Of a stretch of DNA of 48,564 nucleotides, positions 18,554-27,921 are shown piece after piece. Numbering within the stretch: position 1 is the first letter of the stretch; every line of letters begins with the position of its first letter. The stretch is from an uncultured bacterium. GTDB taxonomy: Bacteria > Bacillota_I > Bacilli_A > RFN20 > CAG-826. The position numbers were made by a program, and so were the translations under genes. The DNA lies in NCBI GenBank assembly GCA_949297305.1, contig CASFSG010000016.1, positions 1 to 48,564 of the forward strand, in the 5' to 3' direction. Below the pieces are notes generated by a model. That model had not been told where the DNA came from and did not search any database. It saw nothing but the letters and a program-made list of their open reading frames with translations.

Positions 18554-19510
18554 ATGGAAAAAGTTGATATTCTCGATATAACTAAACAAAGGAAAAGTTT
18601 CAATCCTGAAAAACGAAAGACGATGCTCTTTTTCGCCTATATTTCCCCTTGGTTAATTGGTTTGACACTTTTTACTCTCGTCCCAATATGCATCTCTTTT
18701 GTTTTATCGTTTACTAATACGTCGATGATGAATTTTTCTAGCGATCCTTGGGAGTTTGTTGGCATTGATAATTATCTAAGAATATTTCGGGAAGATGCTA
18801 CCTTTTTAAGAGCTTTGCTCAATACTTTTATTTACGCCTTTGTTAAAGTCTTTTTGTTAGTAATTATCGCCTTATTAATCGCCTTATTGCTCAATAAAAA
18901 GATCGTAGGTCGCAAAGTCTTTCGCGTTTTGATTTATTTGCCGAGCATCATTCCTGTCGTCAGCGTTGCTCTTTTATGGAAAATGATTTTCACTGGCGGC
19001 GAATATAATATTGTCAATTACGTTTTATCTTTTTTTGGTTTTCCTGCCATTGATTTCTTTGGCGGAGAAGTCTCAAGTATGGCGACGATTATCTTCATTG
19101 GGATATGGAATGGTTTAGGTCCAACGATGTTAATCCTTTTAGCGGGTATTCAAGGCATCGATCACGATATCATTGAGGCGAGTGAACTCGATGGTGTCAA
19201 TGTCTTCCAAAAATTTTGGCACATCGTTTTACCTTCGTTATCTTCAACAATTTTCTTTGTTACTTTGACAAGCTTAATTTCTTCCTTACAAGTTTATGCG
19301 GAAGTTCAATTATTGACCGAAGGCGGACCTGGTATTGCGACGACAACTACTTCCTTATTAATTGTCCAAAACGCATTTAAATCGATTGGTTCGAAGACGC
19401 TTGGTTACGCTAGTGCACAATCATGGATTGTCTTTGTCATCACTTTAGCTCTCACCTTAATCTTTATGGCGATGAGCAATCATAAAGATAAAGTTGATAA
19501 AAGGAGATAG
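18554..19510 (+). CDS. Sugar ABC transporter permease (MalF/UgpA type)
   Basis: This is an integral membrane subunit of a carbohydrate importer, 318 residues, with six predicted membrane segments after a charged N-terminus (first near FFAYISPWLIGLTLFTLVP). The cytoplasmic EAA loop that docks the ATPase is visible as EASELDGVNVFQKFWHIVLP (about residues 211-230). LLTEGGPGIATTT is typical for the MalF-type partner. It begins one base after the binding-protein stop with only a weak ribosome site, so translation is probably coupled. It pairs with the permease encoded from 19513. Confidence 0.93.
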   Translation: MEKVDILDITKQRKSFNPEKRKTMLFFAYISPWLIGLTLFTLVPICISFVLSFTNTSMMNFSSDPWEFVGIDNYLRIFREDATFLRALLNTFIYAFVKVFLLVIIALLIALLLNKKIVGRKVFRVLIYLPSIIPVVSVALLWKMIFTGGEYNIVNYVLSFFGFPAIDFFGGEVSSMATIIFIGIWNGLGPTMLILLAGIQGIDHDIIEASELDGVNVFQKFWHIVLPSLSSTIFFVTLTSLISSLQVYAEVQLLTEGGPGIATTTTSLLIVQNAFKSIGSKTLGYASAQSWIVFVITLALTLIFMAMSNHKDKVDKRR

Positions 19511-19512
19511 AT

Positions 19513-20403
19513 ATGAACGATAATTATCTCGATTTAGCCCTTTATAAACGATATTCTCCTTCTTTTAAGAAAGTTAAACATATCGTCGTTTATATTGTTT
19601 TATTTGTTTTATGTCTAGTGATTAGTCTAGCGTTCGCTTTCCCTTTTATTTACATGGTTTTGATGTCTTTTATGAAAGATAGCAATTCTATTTTCTTATA
19701 TCCTCCCGTTCTTTATAGTGGGGAGTTAAGATTTCAAAATTATGTTGAAGCGTGGCAATATATTGATTTAGGTCAAAAGTTATTAAATACCATCATCATG
19801 GTCATTGCGACGATGGGAATTGGTATTGTCGCTTCCATTTTAATTGCTTATGGTTTTTCTAGATTCCGCAATCGCTGGTCGAATTTATTTTTCAATATTT
19901 TACTTTCAACGATGATGATACCTTGGGTCATCACGATGATTCCTGCCTATGTTGAATATGAGTTTTTCGGCTGGATAGGCACGCGCTTGCCCCTAATTAT
20001 TCCTTGGATTGGCGGTAGTGCTTTCAATGTCTTCATGTTGCGTTCTTTTATGGATGATATTCCTCTTGAACTCGACGAAGCCGCTAAGATGGATGGTAGC
20101 TCTTCTTTTCGCATCTTATGGCAAGTTATTTTGCCGCAACTTAAACCATGTCTAGCGACGCTTTTTGTCTTTAGTTTTATCAATGCTTGGTCAGATTATG
20201 TTGGGCCGAGCATCTATCTACAATCATCGCCGGAATTATTTACCCTTTCATTAGGGATGCAACAATTCTTCTCTTCGACTGGTCGTGTCGATTGGAATTT
20301 AGTGATGGCTGCATCGGTCATTTTCTCCGTTCCGATGGTCATCGTCATTTCTTTAGCCCAAAACGCCTTTGTTAGAGGTATCGTTCGTAGTGGCATCAAA
20401 TAG
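19513..20403 (+). CDS. Sugar ABC transporter permease (MalG/UgpE type)
   Basis: The second membrane subunit of the importer has 296 residues and six membrane segments. The EAA loop reads [20 protein letters not shown] (about residues 193-212), the MalG-type version. [12 protein letters not shown] near residues 38-49 and [15 protein letters not shown] are further family landmarks. AAAAGGAGA precedes the ATG, 2 bases after the previous stop. The ATPase gene starts 11 bases beyond its own stop behind GGGGAGG. Confidence 0.93.
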   Translation: MNDNYLDLALYKRYSPSFKKVKHIVVYIVLFVLCLVISLAFAFPFIYMVLMSFMKDSNSIFLYPPVLYSGELRFQNYVEAWQYIDLGQKLLNTIIMVIATMGIGIVASILIAYGFSRFRNRWSNLFFNILLSTMMIPWVITMIPAYVEYEFFGWIGTRLPLIIPWIGGSAFNVFMLRSFMDDIPLELDEAAKMDGSSSFRILWQVILPQLKPCLATLFVFSFINAWSDYVGPSIYLQSSPELFTLSLGMQQFFSSTGRVDWNLVMAASVIFSVPMVIVISLAQNAFVRGIVRSGIK

Positions 20404-20414
20404 GGGAGGTCAAA

Positions 20415-22028
20415 ATGAAATTTCAAGAATGGTGTAAGAAAATTTTTAAAATTAAATCAGAAGAAGAAAAAATCCTTTTGAAGGAGCGCAATCGCGTTTA
20501 TCTCAACATGAAAAACGCCCAGAAAGATAATTTATCAGCCAAAAAAGACTTGCCTAGTGATGAGGCTTACGTTTCTTTAAGACATATCAATAAAATTTAT
20601 GAAAATCGCGTGCAGGCGGTTTACGATTTTAACTTGGATATTAAGAAAAATGAATTCATCGTCTTTGTCGGTCCTAGTGGCTGTGGTAAATCGACAACTT
20701 TAAGAATGATTGCTGGTTTAGAAAGCATTACTTATGGCGATTTATTTATCGACAAAGTTTTAGCGAATAATCTAGAGCCAAAAGAGAGAGATATTGCAAT
20801 GGTTTTCCAAAGTTACGCTCTTTATCCCCATATGACCGTTTATGATAATTTAGCTTTCTCTTTAAAAATTAAGAAATTTAAAACTTTAATTACTAATAAA
20901 GATGGTTCACCTAAAATTGCTATCGATGAAAAGATTGTCAAATATTTAAAAAAGCGCATCAAAAATCTCCCTAAAGAAAATTTAAATGAAGAAGAAAAAG
21001 CTAATCTTTTAGGGTCTTTAAAAGAATCTTTATCTTATTATGAAAATACTCCTATAGAGATTTATCGCCTCCGTCATCAAAAACGCGATGCAATTGATAT
21101 GCGGGTAAAAGAAGTTGCAAAAATCTTAGAACTTACTCCTTATTTATCTAGAAAGCCTAACGCCCTAAGTGGTGGGCAAAGACAAAGGGTAGCCCTAGGA
21201 AGAGCAATTGTTCGTAACGCGAAGCTTTTCTTAATGGATGAACCTCTATCTAATTTAGATGCGAAACTACGGGTTCAAATGCGTTCAGAGATTGTTAAAT
21301 TGCATCGTTCAATTAATGCGACAACTATCTATGTTACGCACGATCAAACCGAAGCGATGACGATGGCCGATCGAATCGTAGTAATGAAAGATGGTTATAT
21401 TCAACAAATTGGTACCCCAAAAGAAATCTATACAAAACCCGCGAATTTATTTGTAGCAATCTTTATTGGTTCGCCAGCTATGAATTTAATCGATGTGAAA
21501 TATCATAAGCAACGCTTATCTATCACTGACGAGTATTCTTTAGACTTAAACTACAATGTTGAAAAGGTCATTAAAGAATATTATCAAGGGGAAATTGCAT
21601 CAATTAAGTCGCAAAACGAAGATATTTTAAAAGAAATTGCTGAGATTAATGCGGAAGATAAACGTTTCCAAATGCGCTTAAAATATCTTCAAACTTTAAA
21701 AGAAAAAAATTGCAATTTATTAAACAAATATCAAGAGGCTTTAACTAACCCTTCTGATCAAATCGTTTTAGGAATAAGGCCTGAAGATCTTTATCACCAA
21801 GAATATATCGAAGCGAAAGCTGAAGTTTCTAAACCCCTTGCTATAAGTATTGATGTCGCTGAACTTGTTGGTAATGAATACTATATCCATTTTCAATATG
21901 GCGGGAAGGAAATGATTGCTAAAGTGCCTTCGACAATCGATTTAAAAGAGGGCGATCAATTAAAGATTGTAATGAATAAAAATCGCTTGCATTTGTTTGA
22001 TAAAATTTCTTCAAAAAGAATTATCTAA
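20415..22028 (+). CDS. Sugar ABC transporter ATPase (MsmX/UgpC type) with three extra segments
   Basis: The ATP-hydrolysing subunit of the importer, cytoplasmic at the membrane. Walker A is GPSGCGKST (86-94), the Q-loop Gln132 lies in [15 protein letters not shown], the signature LSGGQRQ is at 251-257, then [12 protein letters not shown] and the H-loop in [10 protein letters not shown]. Family members have about 365 residues; this one has 537. The surplus is a charged N-terminal extension (1-50), an insertion of about 70 residues in the helical subdomain (about 156-225, Lys/Glu-rich), and a predicted coiled coil of about 65 residues inside the C-terminal TOBE region (about 378-445). The catalytic core is intact. 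It is the last gene of the operon. The additions could be regulatory or specific to its permeases; that is inference. Confidence 0.93.
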   Translation: MKFQEWCKKIFKIKSEEEKILLKERNRVYLNMKNAQKDNLSAKKDLPSDEAYVSLRHINKIYENRVQAVYDFNLDIKKNEFIVFVGPSGCGKSTTLRMIAGLESITYGDLFIDKVLANNLEPKERDIAMVFQSYALYPHMTVYDNLAFSLKIKKFKTLITNKDGSPKIAIDEKIVKYLKKRIKNLPKENLNEEEKANLLGSLKESLSYYENTPIEIYRLRHQKRDAIDMRVKEVAKILELTPYLSRKPNALSGGQRQRVALGRAIVRNAKLFLMDEPLSNLDAKLRVQMRSEIVKLHRSINATTIYVTHDQTEAMTMADRIVVMKDGYIQQIGTPKEIYTKPANLFVAIFIGSPAMNLIDVKYHKQRLSITDEYSLDLNYNVEKVIKEYYQGEIASIKSQNEDILKEIAEINAEDKRFQMRLKYLQTLKEKNCNLLNKYQEALTNPSDQIVLGIRPEDLYHQEYIEAKAEVSKPLAISIDVAELVGNEYYIHFQYGGKEMIAKVPSTIDLKEGDQLKIVMNKNRLHLFDKISSKRII

Positions 22029-22200
22029 CTATTTCTTTAAACGATATTGATTAGGTGTTTGACCATTAAATTTTTGGAAGGTACGAGTGAAATGGCTTTG
22101 ATTAATAGAGCCATAATCATAATAATCGCTTAATTATTAATCAGTATGGTCAACATTCAAAGCTTTTTAATGCCATCCTGCTAGCAGGTAATTAATAGAT
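22029..22200 (-). pseudogene. Remnant of an AraC-family regulator gene (C-terminal DNA-binding half)
   Basis: Read on the minus strand, 22136 to 22029 gives DYGSINQSHFTRTFQKFNG then QTPNQYRLKK and a stop, the unmistakable last helix-turn-helix of an AraC regulator. Upstream in the same direction, pieces such as INYLLAGWH (about 22195-22165) resemble the preceding AraC linker but are broken by stops and frame changes, and no start is found. The fragment meets the end of the ATPase gene tail to tail, its stop adjoining at 22029-22031. It differs from the AraC domain encoded at 15473, so it is not a copy of that gene. Extent beyond 22136 is approximate. Confidence 0.6.
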
Positions 22201-22315
22201 TAAGGGTTTTAACACCTATCTCTCGTATTTTTTAGTGAACTTAAACTAAATCATACATCAAATTAGGATGCATGATTTTATTGGTGAAATATCAATTTAG
22301 TTTATTAATAATTTA

Positions 22316-23377
22316 TTATTTCTTTTTAAATAATTTATCTTTAATTATTTTGATCAACATATTGATGTATTTACTTATAAAAGGAATGATTAATAAAACA
22401 CCAAAGATGATTATAGGGATAATAAACATCTTCGTAGTGTAATTCTCGTCCGTTATTAAAATATTAAAGTGTTGCATTAAGAAACTTATTCCGATGCCAA
22501 GGCCTGCTCCTAGGACATTAAGTATTTCAACGCATAGTAACACTATTTTAAATCTCTTTTTATTATCTTTTAGTTGATCGATAGTAAAGTCGAAAGAGAT
22601 AATAATTAATATTAGTGAGATTAAAAAGAAGACGATTGTCACAATGATTAATAAAACTTTATTTAGTAATGAATCATCGTTAAAAGATGGGATAATCGCG
22701 CTTGAAAAAGCTATTAAAAATGTATTCGCGATTAAACTGATTAAAAATATGAGCCAGTTGTTAATATAGAACTTCTTAAAGCGATAGGATTGCGACTTGT
22801 TATGATCTACTTCTTGGTTAAAAAGATAAAAATAATTTGTTTTCTTTTTTGGACTATCCATCTGACTCACTATTTTTAATTCTCCTTCTTGTTCAAAGGA
22901 TAGTAGGGGGTAATTTAAACGGTGTAAATTAGTAATATATGATCTATTTTCAATAAAATAATCATCGTTAGTAGTATCGTTTAAATTAATTAAAACCGCT
23001 ATTGGATGGAATTTGTTTATAATTTTAAATATTTCGTCTCTTTTAATATTTCTTTCCTCTACTGTGGCGATTTTTAACTCTTTTAATTTAAATAATTCTC
23101 GATTAATTTGGCTTTTATTTATTTCGCCATTAAGTAGAAAAATAGTCATTAATGATATTACTTTCGCGTCTATCTTTAAAAAATATAAATATTGATTATC
23201 TTCCTGTTTAAATAATTGACCATCAATTAATAACTCAAACGAGATTTTTCTGATATCGCCATGATATAAATATTTAAAGATATCGAGATTATCTTTGTTA
23301 ATGAAATTAATACCATCTTCAAAAATATAATCTTTTGTAATATCTTTTTTAACTAAATAATTTTTAATTTCAAGCAT
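22316..23377 (-). CDS. Membrane protein with a degenerate ABC-ATPase-like N-terminus
   Basis: Not firmly recognised. The C-terminal half (about residues 205-350) has four hydrophobic segments and a basic end (KDKLFKKK). The N-terminal 190 residues start MLEIKNYLVKK, continue with IFEDGINFINKDN and later ISFELLIDGQLF, which follow the order of beta-strands in an ABC ATPase (MLEIKNL..., IFDD..., ILIDG). The Walker A glycine-lysine loop is missing, as are a signature and Walker B, so it could not hydrolyse ATP in the usual way. The relation is inferred from pattern only. It stands alone on the minus strand between the uptake operon and the glycan locus. A TATAAT lies 13 bases before the ATG (minus strand, 23391-23396), with no clear Shine-Dalgarno. 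Confidence 0.6.
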   Translation of the reverse strand: MLEIKNYLVKKDITKDYIFEDGINFINKDNLDIFKYLYHGDIRKISFELLIDGQLFKQEDNQYLYFLKIDAKVISLMTIFLLNGEINKSQINRELFKLKELKIATVEERNIKRDEIFKIINKFHPIAVLINLNDTTNDDYFIENRSYITNLHRLNYPLLSFEQEGELKIVSQMDSPKKKTNYFYLFNQEVDHNKSQSYRFKKFYINNWLIFLISLIANTFLIAFSSAIIPSFNDDSLLNKVLLIIVTIVFFLISLILIIISFDFTIDQLKDNKKRFKIVLLCVEILNVLGAGLGIGISFLMQHFNILITDENYTTKMFIIPIIIFGVLLIIPFISKYINMLIKIIKDKLFKKK

Positions 23378-23784
23378 TTCTAACGGGTTAATTATAACAA
23401 AAGAAGATTAGTTTGTTTGACAAATTGTGATTATGTTAGAAAAATTGTAAATCTATAGGCGGTAAATAAGATAGATAAATTAAAAGCAAACATTTTACCA
23501 TTGTTTACCATAAAAAATTTTGAAGACGAAAGTTAAAAAACAACATTTTGAGATTGGCGAAAAACTACATTTTCAACTTGACTTTTACACCTAAACCTTT
23601 TTCTCAATTTGATAAAACGACCAAGTTCGACTAAATATCACTAAATAGCATCATGATTAAGTAAAATTAAAATTAAGCCAAATGGAATTTATAGGTAACT
23701 ATTACCTGCAAGTAACTATCGATATCGCGCTATTTTTAACATTGACAAAATTTATTGTCTTGATATATTAACAACGGGTATTTT
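23378..23784. other. Intergenic region between divergent genes (407 bases)
   Basis: No gene or RNA is recognised. It carries the start regions of the minus-strand membrane protein (TATAAT read on the minus strand at 23391-23396) and of the glycosyltransferase operon (promoter at 23742-23769). The middle is AT-rich without open frames of note or strong hairpins. Confidence 0.6.
23742..23769 (+). promoter_or_regulatory. Consensus sigma-A-type promoter of the polysaccharide locus
   Basis: A perfect -35 TTGACA (23742-23747), a 16-base spacer and TATATT (23764-23769). Transcription should begin near 23776, leaving a leader of about 9 bases before the ATG at 23785, in which no Shine-Dalgarno is seen. 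Confidence 0.65.
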
Positions 23785-24714
23785 ATGTCTGATTACAATG
23801 TCTTGTTAATCTTCTTTAATAACTTAGAGCGACTCCGTCAAACATTTACAGCAATCAAAAACGCTAAGCCAAAAAAACTTTTCCTTTATCAAGATGGGCC
23901 TAGAAATGCTAATGAAGTTGCTGCTATAATGGCTTGTCGCGAATTTATCGAAGAAAATTTAGATTGGGAATGCCAAGTTTATAAAAAATATCAAGAAAAG
24001 AATCTAGGTTGTGATCCATCGGAATATATTGCCCAAACCTGGGCGTTTTCTATTGTTGATAAATGTATTATTCTCGAAGATGATGATGTTCCGTCACCTG
24101 CTTTTTTTGAGTTTTGTTGGGAACTATTACTTAAATATGAAAACGATGAAAGAATTGGCATGATTTGTGGCATGAATCATTTTGAAACCTATAAAAAAGA
24201 ATATCCTTATGACTATTTTTTTACGACAAGTGGTAGTATTTGGGGTTGGGCGTCCTGGCGAAGAGTCATCAATTCTTTTGATTCAAAATATTCTTGGTTA
24301 GATGATAAGAATCAACTCGAAGTTATTAGACAAAATTTTTCGTCAAAAAAGAAATTTGATAATTTTATTAAAATAGCTACTAAACGTCGAAATTCCGGAA
24401 TTGAATATTATGAAACCATTTTAGGCGTCGCGTGTATGCTAAATAAACAATTAAATATTGTTCCGACGAAAAATCTTATTTCAAATATAGGCGCTTATGG
24501 TGGAACGCATACAGGAAAAAACCATTTTGTTGGATTAAAAAAATCCAAAAGCCTCTTTAACATGCCAACCTATAATTATGATTTTCCTTTAAAACACCCT
24601 AATTTCATTTATGAAGATGTTTCTTACAAAGTAAAAGTTGAAAAGAAAATCAGTTATAATTTCTTTGAAAAAGTTTTACTTAAATTGAAGAACCTTTTTA
24701 TTAGAAATAAATAA
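23785..24714 (+). CDS. GT-A-fold glycosyltransferase family protein
   Basis: This 309-residue cytoplasmic enzyme is likely to add a sugar to the lipid-linked repeat unit. The start VLLIFFNNLERLRQTFTAI is a GT-A opening strand and helix. ILEDDDVPS (Glu98-Asp101) is the metal- and nucleotide-binding DXD-type motif, followed by FFEFCWELL. SGSIWGWASW and the closing YETILGVACML are features of the group often labelled as hemolysin-related or GT2-like transferases. The C-terminus is basic and may contact the membrane. It is the first gene after the consensus promoter, with an almost leaderless start. Donor and acceptor are unknown. Confidence 0.75.
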   Translation: MSDYNVLLIFFNNLERLRQTFTAIKNAKPKKLFLYQDGPRNANEVAAIMACREFIEENLDWECQVYKKYQEKNLGCDPSEYIAQTWAFSIVDKCIILEDDDVPSPAFFEFCWELLLKYENDERIGMICGMNHFETYKKEYPYDYFFTTSGSIWGWASWRRVINSFDSKYSWLDDKNQLEVIRQNFSSKKKFDNFIKIATKRRNSGIEYYETILGVACMLNKQLNIVPTKNLISNIGAYGGTHTGKNHFVGLKKSKSLFNMPTYNYDFPLKHPNFIYEDVSYKVKVEKKISYNFFEKVLLKLKNLFIRNK

Positions 24715-24746
24715 TTTATAATTTTGTTGTGTCACTAGGATTAAAA

Positions 24747-25538
24747 ATGAATAAATTAGCCATTATAATTACTACTTGTGATAAATTTAGCGATCTTTGG
24801 AAGAACAATTCTTTATTAGTTAATAAATTTTGGCCAAATCATCCACCAATTTATCTTGTGAGTGATAAAGATAATCCTTTAGGTAAACAAACTTTTGATA
24901 ATTTTATGTTTTTTAATGGCGACTATTCTTTTAGATTAAAACAAGCTTTAAATCACATTGATGCGGAATATGTTTTTTTAACTTTAGATGATTATCTAAT
25001 ATCTAACTATGTTGATAAGAAAAAAATAGATTTTCTCTTCTCTTTTATGCAAAAAAATAAATTATCTTATTTACGCTTTTTTAAGCGAACCTTAACTAAA
25101 GGATGGATCGATAAAGTAAATCAAATTCATTTATTGCCACTAACTAAACGAGTTTATGAAGTTAACCTTTATCCATCCATTTGGAAAAAAGAAGATCTCT
25201 TAAAAATGATAGTCAATGATGAAAGTCCTTGGAAATTTGAAGTGAGATTAACTAGAAGAGCGCGCGAGCATAATCTTTTTTGTGGTTGGGTCGAAAATAA
25301 AAAAGTTTTTCCCTTTGTTGACACGATTAGAAAAGGTAAATATTTAAGAAAAGCCTATCGCTTCTTAAAGAAAAACAATCTCTATATTAGTAGTAGACCC
25401 AAGATGACAATTTTTGAGACGCTTCGTCTTGATATTAGAACATTTATTTCTAGACACGCTCCTAAAAAAATTAAAAATTGGCTGAAAAAAATGTCAAAAG
25501 GTAAGTATTATTCTGATTATTATAACACTGATGATTAA
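24747..25538 (+). CDS. Putative glycosyltransferase (GT-A-like, unassigned family)
   Basis: The 263-residue protein opens with LAIIITTCDKFSDLW, typical of transferases, and has a double-aspartate motif in VFLTLDDYLIS (about residues 84-94) plus SPWKFEVRLTRRA, which resembles the acceptor-loop region of small capsule transferases. The tail is strongly basic with no membrane segment, suggesting peripheral membrane binding. AGGA six bases before the ATG at 24747 favours that start over an in-frame GTG at 24729, although TATAAT (24717-24722) ends 6 bases before that GTG. It lies between two other transferase genes. The enzyme class is likely; specificity unknown. Confidence 0.65.
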   Translation: MNKLAIIITTCDKFSDLWKNNSLLVNKFWPNHPPIYLVSDKDNPLGKQTFDNFMFFNGDYSFRLKQALNHIDAEYVFLTLDDYLISNYVDKKKIDFLFSFMQKNKLSYLRFFKRTLTKGWIDKVNQIHLLPLTKRVYEVNLYPSIWKKEDLLKMIVNDESPWKFEVRLTRRAREHNLFCGWVENKKVFPFVDTIRKGKYLRKAYRFLKKNNLYISSRPKMTIFETLRLDIRTFISRHAPKKIKNWLKKMSKGKYYSDYYNTDD

Positions 25539-25544
25539 ATTAAA

Positions 25545-26792
25545 ATGGACAAAGAAGCGAAAATATTAATTGTTGGAACTCAACCATATAATAAAACAGT
25601 TCAATCAAGAGCGTTTGATTCATATTTTCACCAATTTAAAAAGACTAATCTTGCTCAAATTTTTTCTGATGCCCGCGTTCCATGCAAAGGTCACTGTAAT
25701 GAATTGTTTCAAATTACCGATTACCGTCTATTAAAACGCCGGGTTAATTCAAAGATTAAGACTGGAAGATTATTTAGATACGATGAGTTATTAGAAGAGT
25801 GGACTGATTTAAGTGTTAAAACTTATAAGCCTAAAAAGCGCGGACCATTATATCGCTTTATGCGTAAATGGCTTTGGAAGAAAAAATATTGGGACACTTT
25901 AGAATTAGAAGAATTTGTTGCGAATTTTTCTCCTAATTATATTTTTATTGCTTTTTCCAAAGATTTTTTTATTTTCGATATTGCCATCCATTTTGCTGAA
26001 AAATATCACACTAAATTAATTTTATCGATCGCTGATGATTATGTTTTTTATGATGCTTATCAAGGTCATTTGTTCAATCGCCTGTATCGAAAAAAATATC
26101 TTAAAATAATCGATAAAGTTATGAATATGGATGCTTTTTGCATTTTCGAATCCGAAAAAATTAAAAAATTGTATTTAAATCATTACCCAAATGTTGCTGG
26201 TGAAGTTATTTATATTGCTTCAAATATTTCACCAAAATTATGCGAAGGCATTGATTTAACAAAAGACTGGTATTATTTTGGGAATCTAGAATATGGTCGC
26301 TACGAATCTATTTTAGAGATTGCAAAAACATTGCAAAGTTTTAATTCCACTATCAAAATTCACGTTTATTCTCGTGATATTGGCAAAGTCAAAGATAAAA
26401 GCCAAAACATTATTCTTCGTTCTCCAGTCAATTATAACAAGATGATTGAAATTTCATTAAATGACGCAGGAGCGTTATTGCTTGTTGAAGGTTTTGCAAA
26501 AAAAGATGTTAAGATGGTTGAATATTCTTTATCAACAAAAGTTGGCGATTCTTTATCCCTTGGTAAACCAGTAATTGCTTATGGACATCAAAATAGTGGG
26601 GCGATAGATTTTTTACTAGAGAAGAAATGTTGTTTTCTAGCAACAAATAAGAATGATTTATCTCGTTTAATAAATGATATTATTTGTGGTTTAGAAGATA
26701 AAGATATTTACCTCAACCAATTTGGCACTGCTAAAAAGTGTTTTTCGCTTATAGAACAATCACAAAAATTCTTTCGTCTTTTTAACAAATAG
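25545..26792 (+). CDS. GT-B-fold glycosyltransferase (GT4-like)
   Basis: A 415-residue protein with a two-domain GT-B look. The N-terminal half ends in IFIAFSKDFFIFDIAIHFAEK and LSIADDYVFYDAY. The C-terminal half has the donor-binding pattern YYFGNLEYGRYESILEIAK, the sugar-nucleotide segment VEYSLSTKVGDSLSLGKPVIAY and a DFLLEK ending, close to the usual family-4 layout where a glutamate near the end binds the donor. It probably extends the repeat unit in the cytoplasm. The start is 6 bases after the preceding stop without a strong ribosome site. Its stop directly abuts the stop of the minus-strand transferase gene at 26793. Confidence 0.75.
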   Translation: MDKEAKILIVGTQPYNKTVQSRAFDSYFHQFKKTNLAQIFSDARVPCKGHCNELFQITDYRLLKRRVNSKIKTGRLFRYDELLEEWTDLSVKTYKPKKRGPLYRFMRKWLWKKKYWDTLELEEFVANFSPNYIFIAFSKDFFIFDIAIHFAEKYHTKLILSIADDYVFYDAYQGHLFNRLYRKKYLKIIDKVMNMDAFCIFESEKIKKLYLNHYPNVAGEVIYIASNISPKLCEGIDLTKDWYYFGNLEYGRYESILEIAKTLQSFNSTIKIHVYSRDIGKVKDKSQNIILRSPVNYNKMIEISLNDAGALLLVEGFAKKDVKMVEYSLSTKVGDSLSLGKPVIAYGHQNSGAIDFLLEKKCCFLATNKNDLSRLINDIICGLEDKDIYLNQFGTAKKCFSLIEQSQKFFRLFNK

Positions 26793-27602
26793 TTATTTCC
26801 AATATAATTTTGTAATTGATTTAACAATTTTAGATGGGAGTTTTTGCCTTAAAAAATAGATTATTTTATTCCAATAAAATCTAGGTTTGTTGATATAGTG
26901 AGTATCAAACATATATTTATTAAGCCATAATGCACTCTGATAAACTTCCATTTTTTTCCTTTTTAAAAATGTTCCATTGTCAGTGCGCATTGCTACTAGA
27001 TAATCTTTTATATTATTAAAGGTAGAACCATTTTGAATCATTCTAATCCAAAGATAATAATCCTCTTTAAATAAAAGATTTTTGTATCCACCCGCGGCAA
27101 GAACTTTACTTTTTTTAAATATCGCCGAAGGATGATTAAAAGGCGACCGCGTCTTGGAACATTTTATAATATCTTTTTTTAATATTGGAACATTGCGTTT
27201 ACCTATAATTTCATCCGGATGATTTTTAAATAATTCAATGCAGGTCGATGATATATCAACATTATCCAAAACAAATTTGTTTACTTGTATTTCAGCTCGC
27301 TGAGGTTTTGAATAATCGTCCGAATCCATCCGCATGACAATTTCATTTTTACAATATTTTAAGCCAAAATTAAGGGCATATCCTAATCCTTTATTTGTTT
27401 TATATCCGACTAAATTGATAATTTTTGGATATTTCTTTTTATAAGATTGCAAGATTTCATACAAATCTTTTGTTAGACTTCCGTCATGAACAATAACGAA
27501 GTCATTTGTTAAAAATGTTTGATTTAAAATACTTTCAATTGCTGTTTTTAAGAAAACAGGATTTTCTTTATGATAAACCGACATCAAAACCGAGTAATCC
27601 AT
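26793..27602 (-). CDS. Family 2 glycosyltransferase
   Basis: A classical inverting GT2 of 269 residues: YSVLMSVYHKENPVFLKTAI, the catalytic-domain landmarks VIVHDGSL and NKGLGYALNFGL, and the DXD motif as MRMDSDDYS (Asp93-Asp96). SPFNHPSAIFKK and FKEDYYLWIRM match the acceptor and catalytic-base region (Glu-Asp). It is the only transferase of the locus on the minus strand, converging without a gap on the gene ending at 26792. On its own strand TATAAT (27612-27617) ends 9 bases before the ATG, with no Shine-Dalgarno. It should add one sugar to the repeat unit. Confidence 0.9.
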   Translation of the reverse strand: MDYSVLMSVYHKENPVFLKTAIESILNQTFLTNDFVIVHDGSLTKDLYEILQSYKKKYPKIINLVGYKTNKGLGYALNFGLKYCKNEIVMRMDSDDYSKPQRAEIQVNKFVLDNVDISSTCIELFKNHPDEIIGKRNVPILKKDIIKCSKTRSPFNHPSAIFKKSKVLAAGGYKNLLFKEDYYLWIRMIQNGSTFNNIKDYLVAMRTDNGTFLKRKKMEVYQSALWLNKYMFDTHYINKPRFYWNKIIYFLRQKLPSKIVKSITKLYWK

Positions 27603-27921
27603 AACTATTTAATTATATAATAAAAAAGAAAACTATTTGATAACTTGTTAAGTTATAACTGCAAAATGGAAAAAATAACAAATAAAAAAACACCCTTATT
27701 TTTTACTATATTATCAGCTATGGGATAGAACTTTTTAATACTCAAAAATACAATTTTTTGATCTTTATTTTCTAGAATAATATTTAAATACATTCGGATT
27801 TGCGTCCAATAAACAGCAAAACGCCAATATTATATTCTTTTTTATCTTGCCTACAAACTAACATAATTGCCAACCATCATTTAATATTGATTATTTAATT
27901 TTAAATATTAAAATTATTTTC
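27603..27921. other. Intergenic region between divergent glycosyltransferase and flippase genes (319 bases)
   Basis: Very AT-rich, with no gene supported. It holds -10-like elements for both neighbours (27612-27617 minus strand, TATAAT; 27909-27914 plus strand, TAAAAT, ending 7 bases before the ATG at 27922) and the inverted repeat at 27640-27656. A 20-codon frame from 27666 is too short to call. Confidence 0.5.
27640..27656. repeat. Perfect inverted repeat, possible operator
   Basis: ATAACTT, a 3-base spacer GTT, then AAGTTAT. It sits about 40 bases upstream of the minus-strand GT2 start, near where a -35 would be. It could be a repressor site, but short AT palindromes are common in such DNA. 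Confidence 0.3.

Noticed and set aside
22174-22185. CCTGCTAGCAGG palindrome in the AraC remnant
   Set aside because: It falls in former coding sequence and has no T tract; probably incidental.
24729-24746. GTG start for the second glycosyltransferase
   Set aside because: AGGA lies six bases before the ATG at 24747, and the family opening strand begins right after that ATG; a leaderless GTG start remains possible but is not preferred.
27666-27728. 20-codon open frame (MEKITNKK start) before the flippase gene
   Set aside because: Too short, no ribosome site, and expected by chance in AT-rich DNA.
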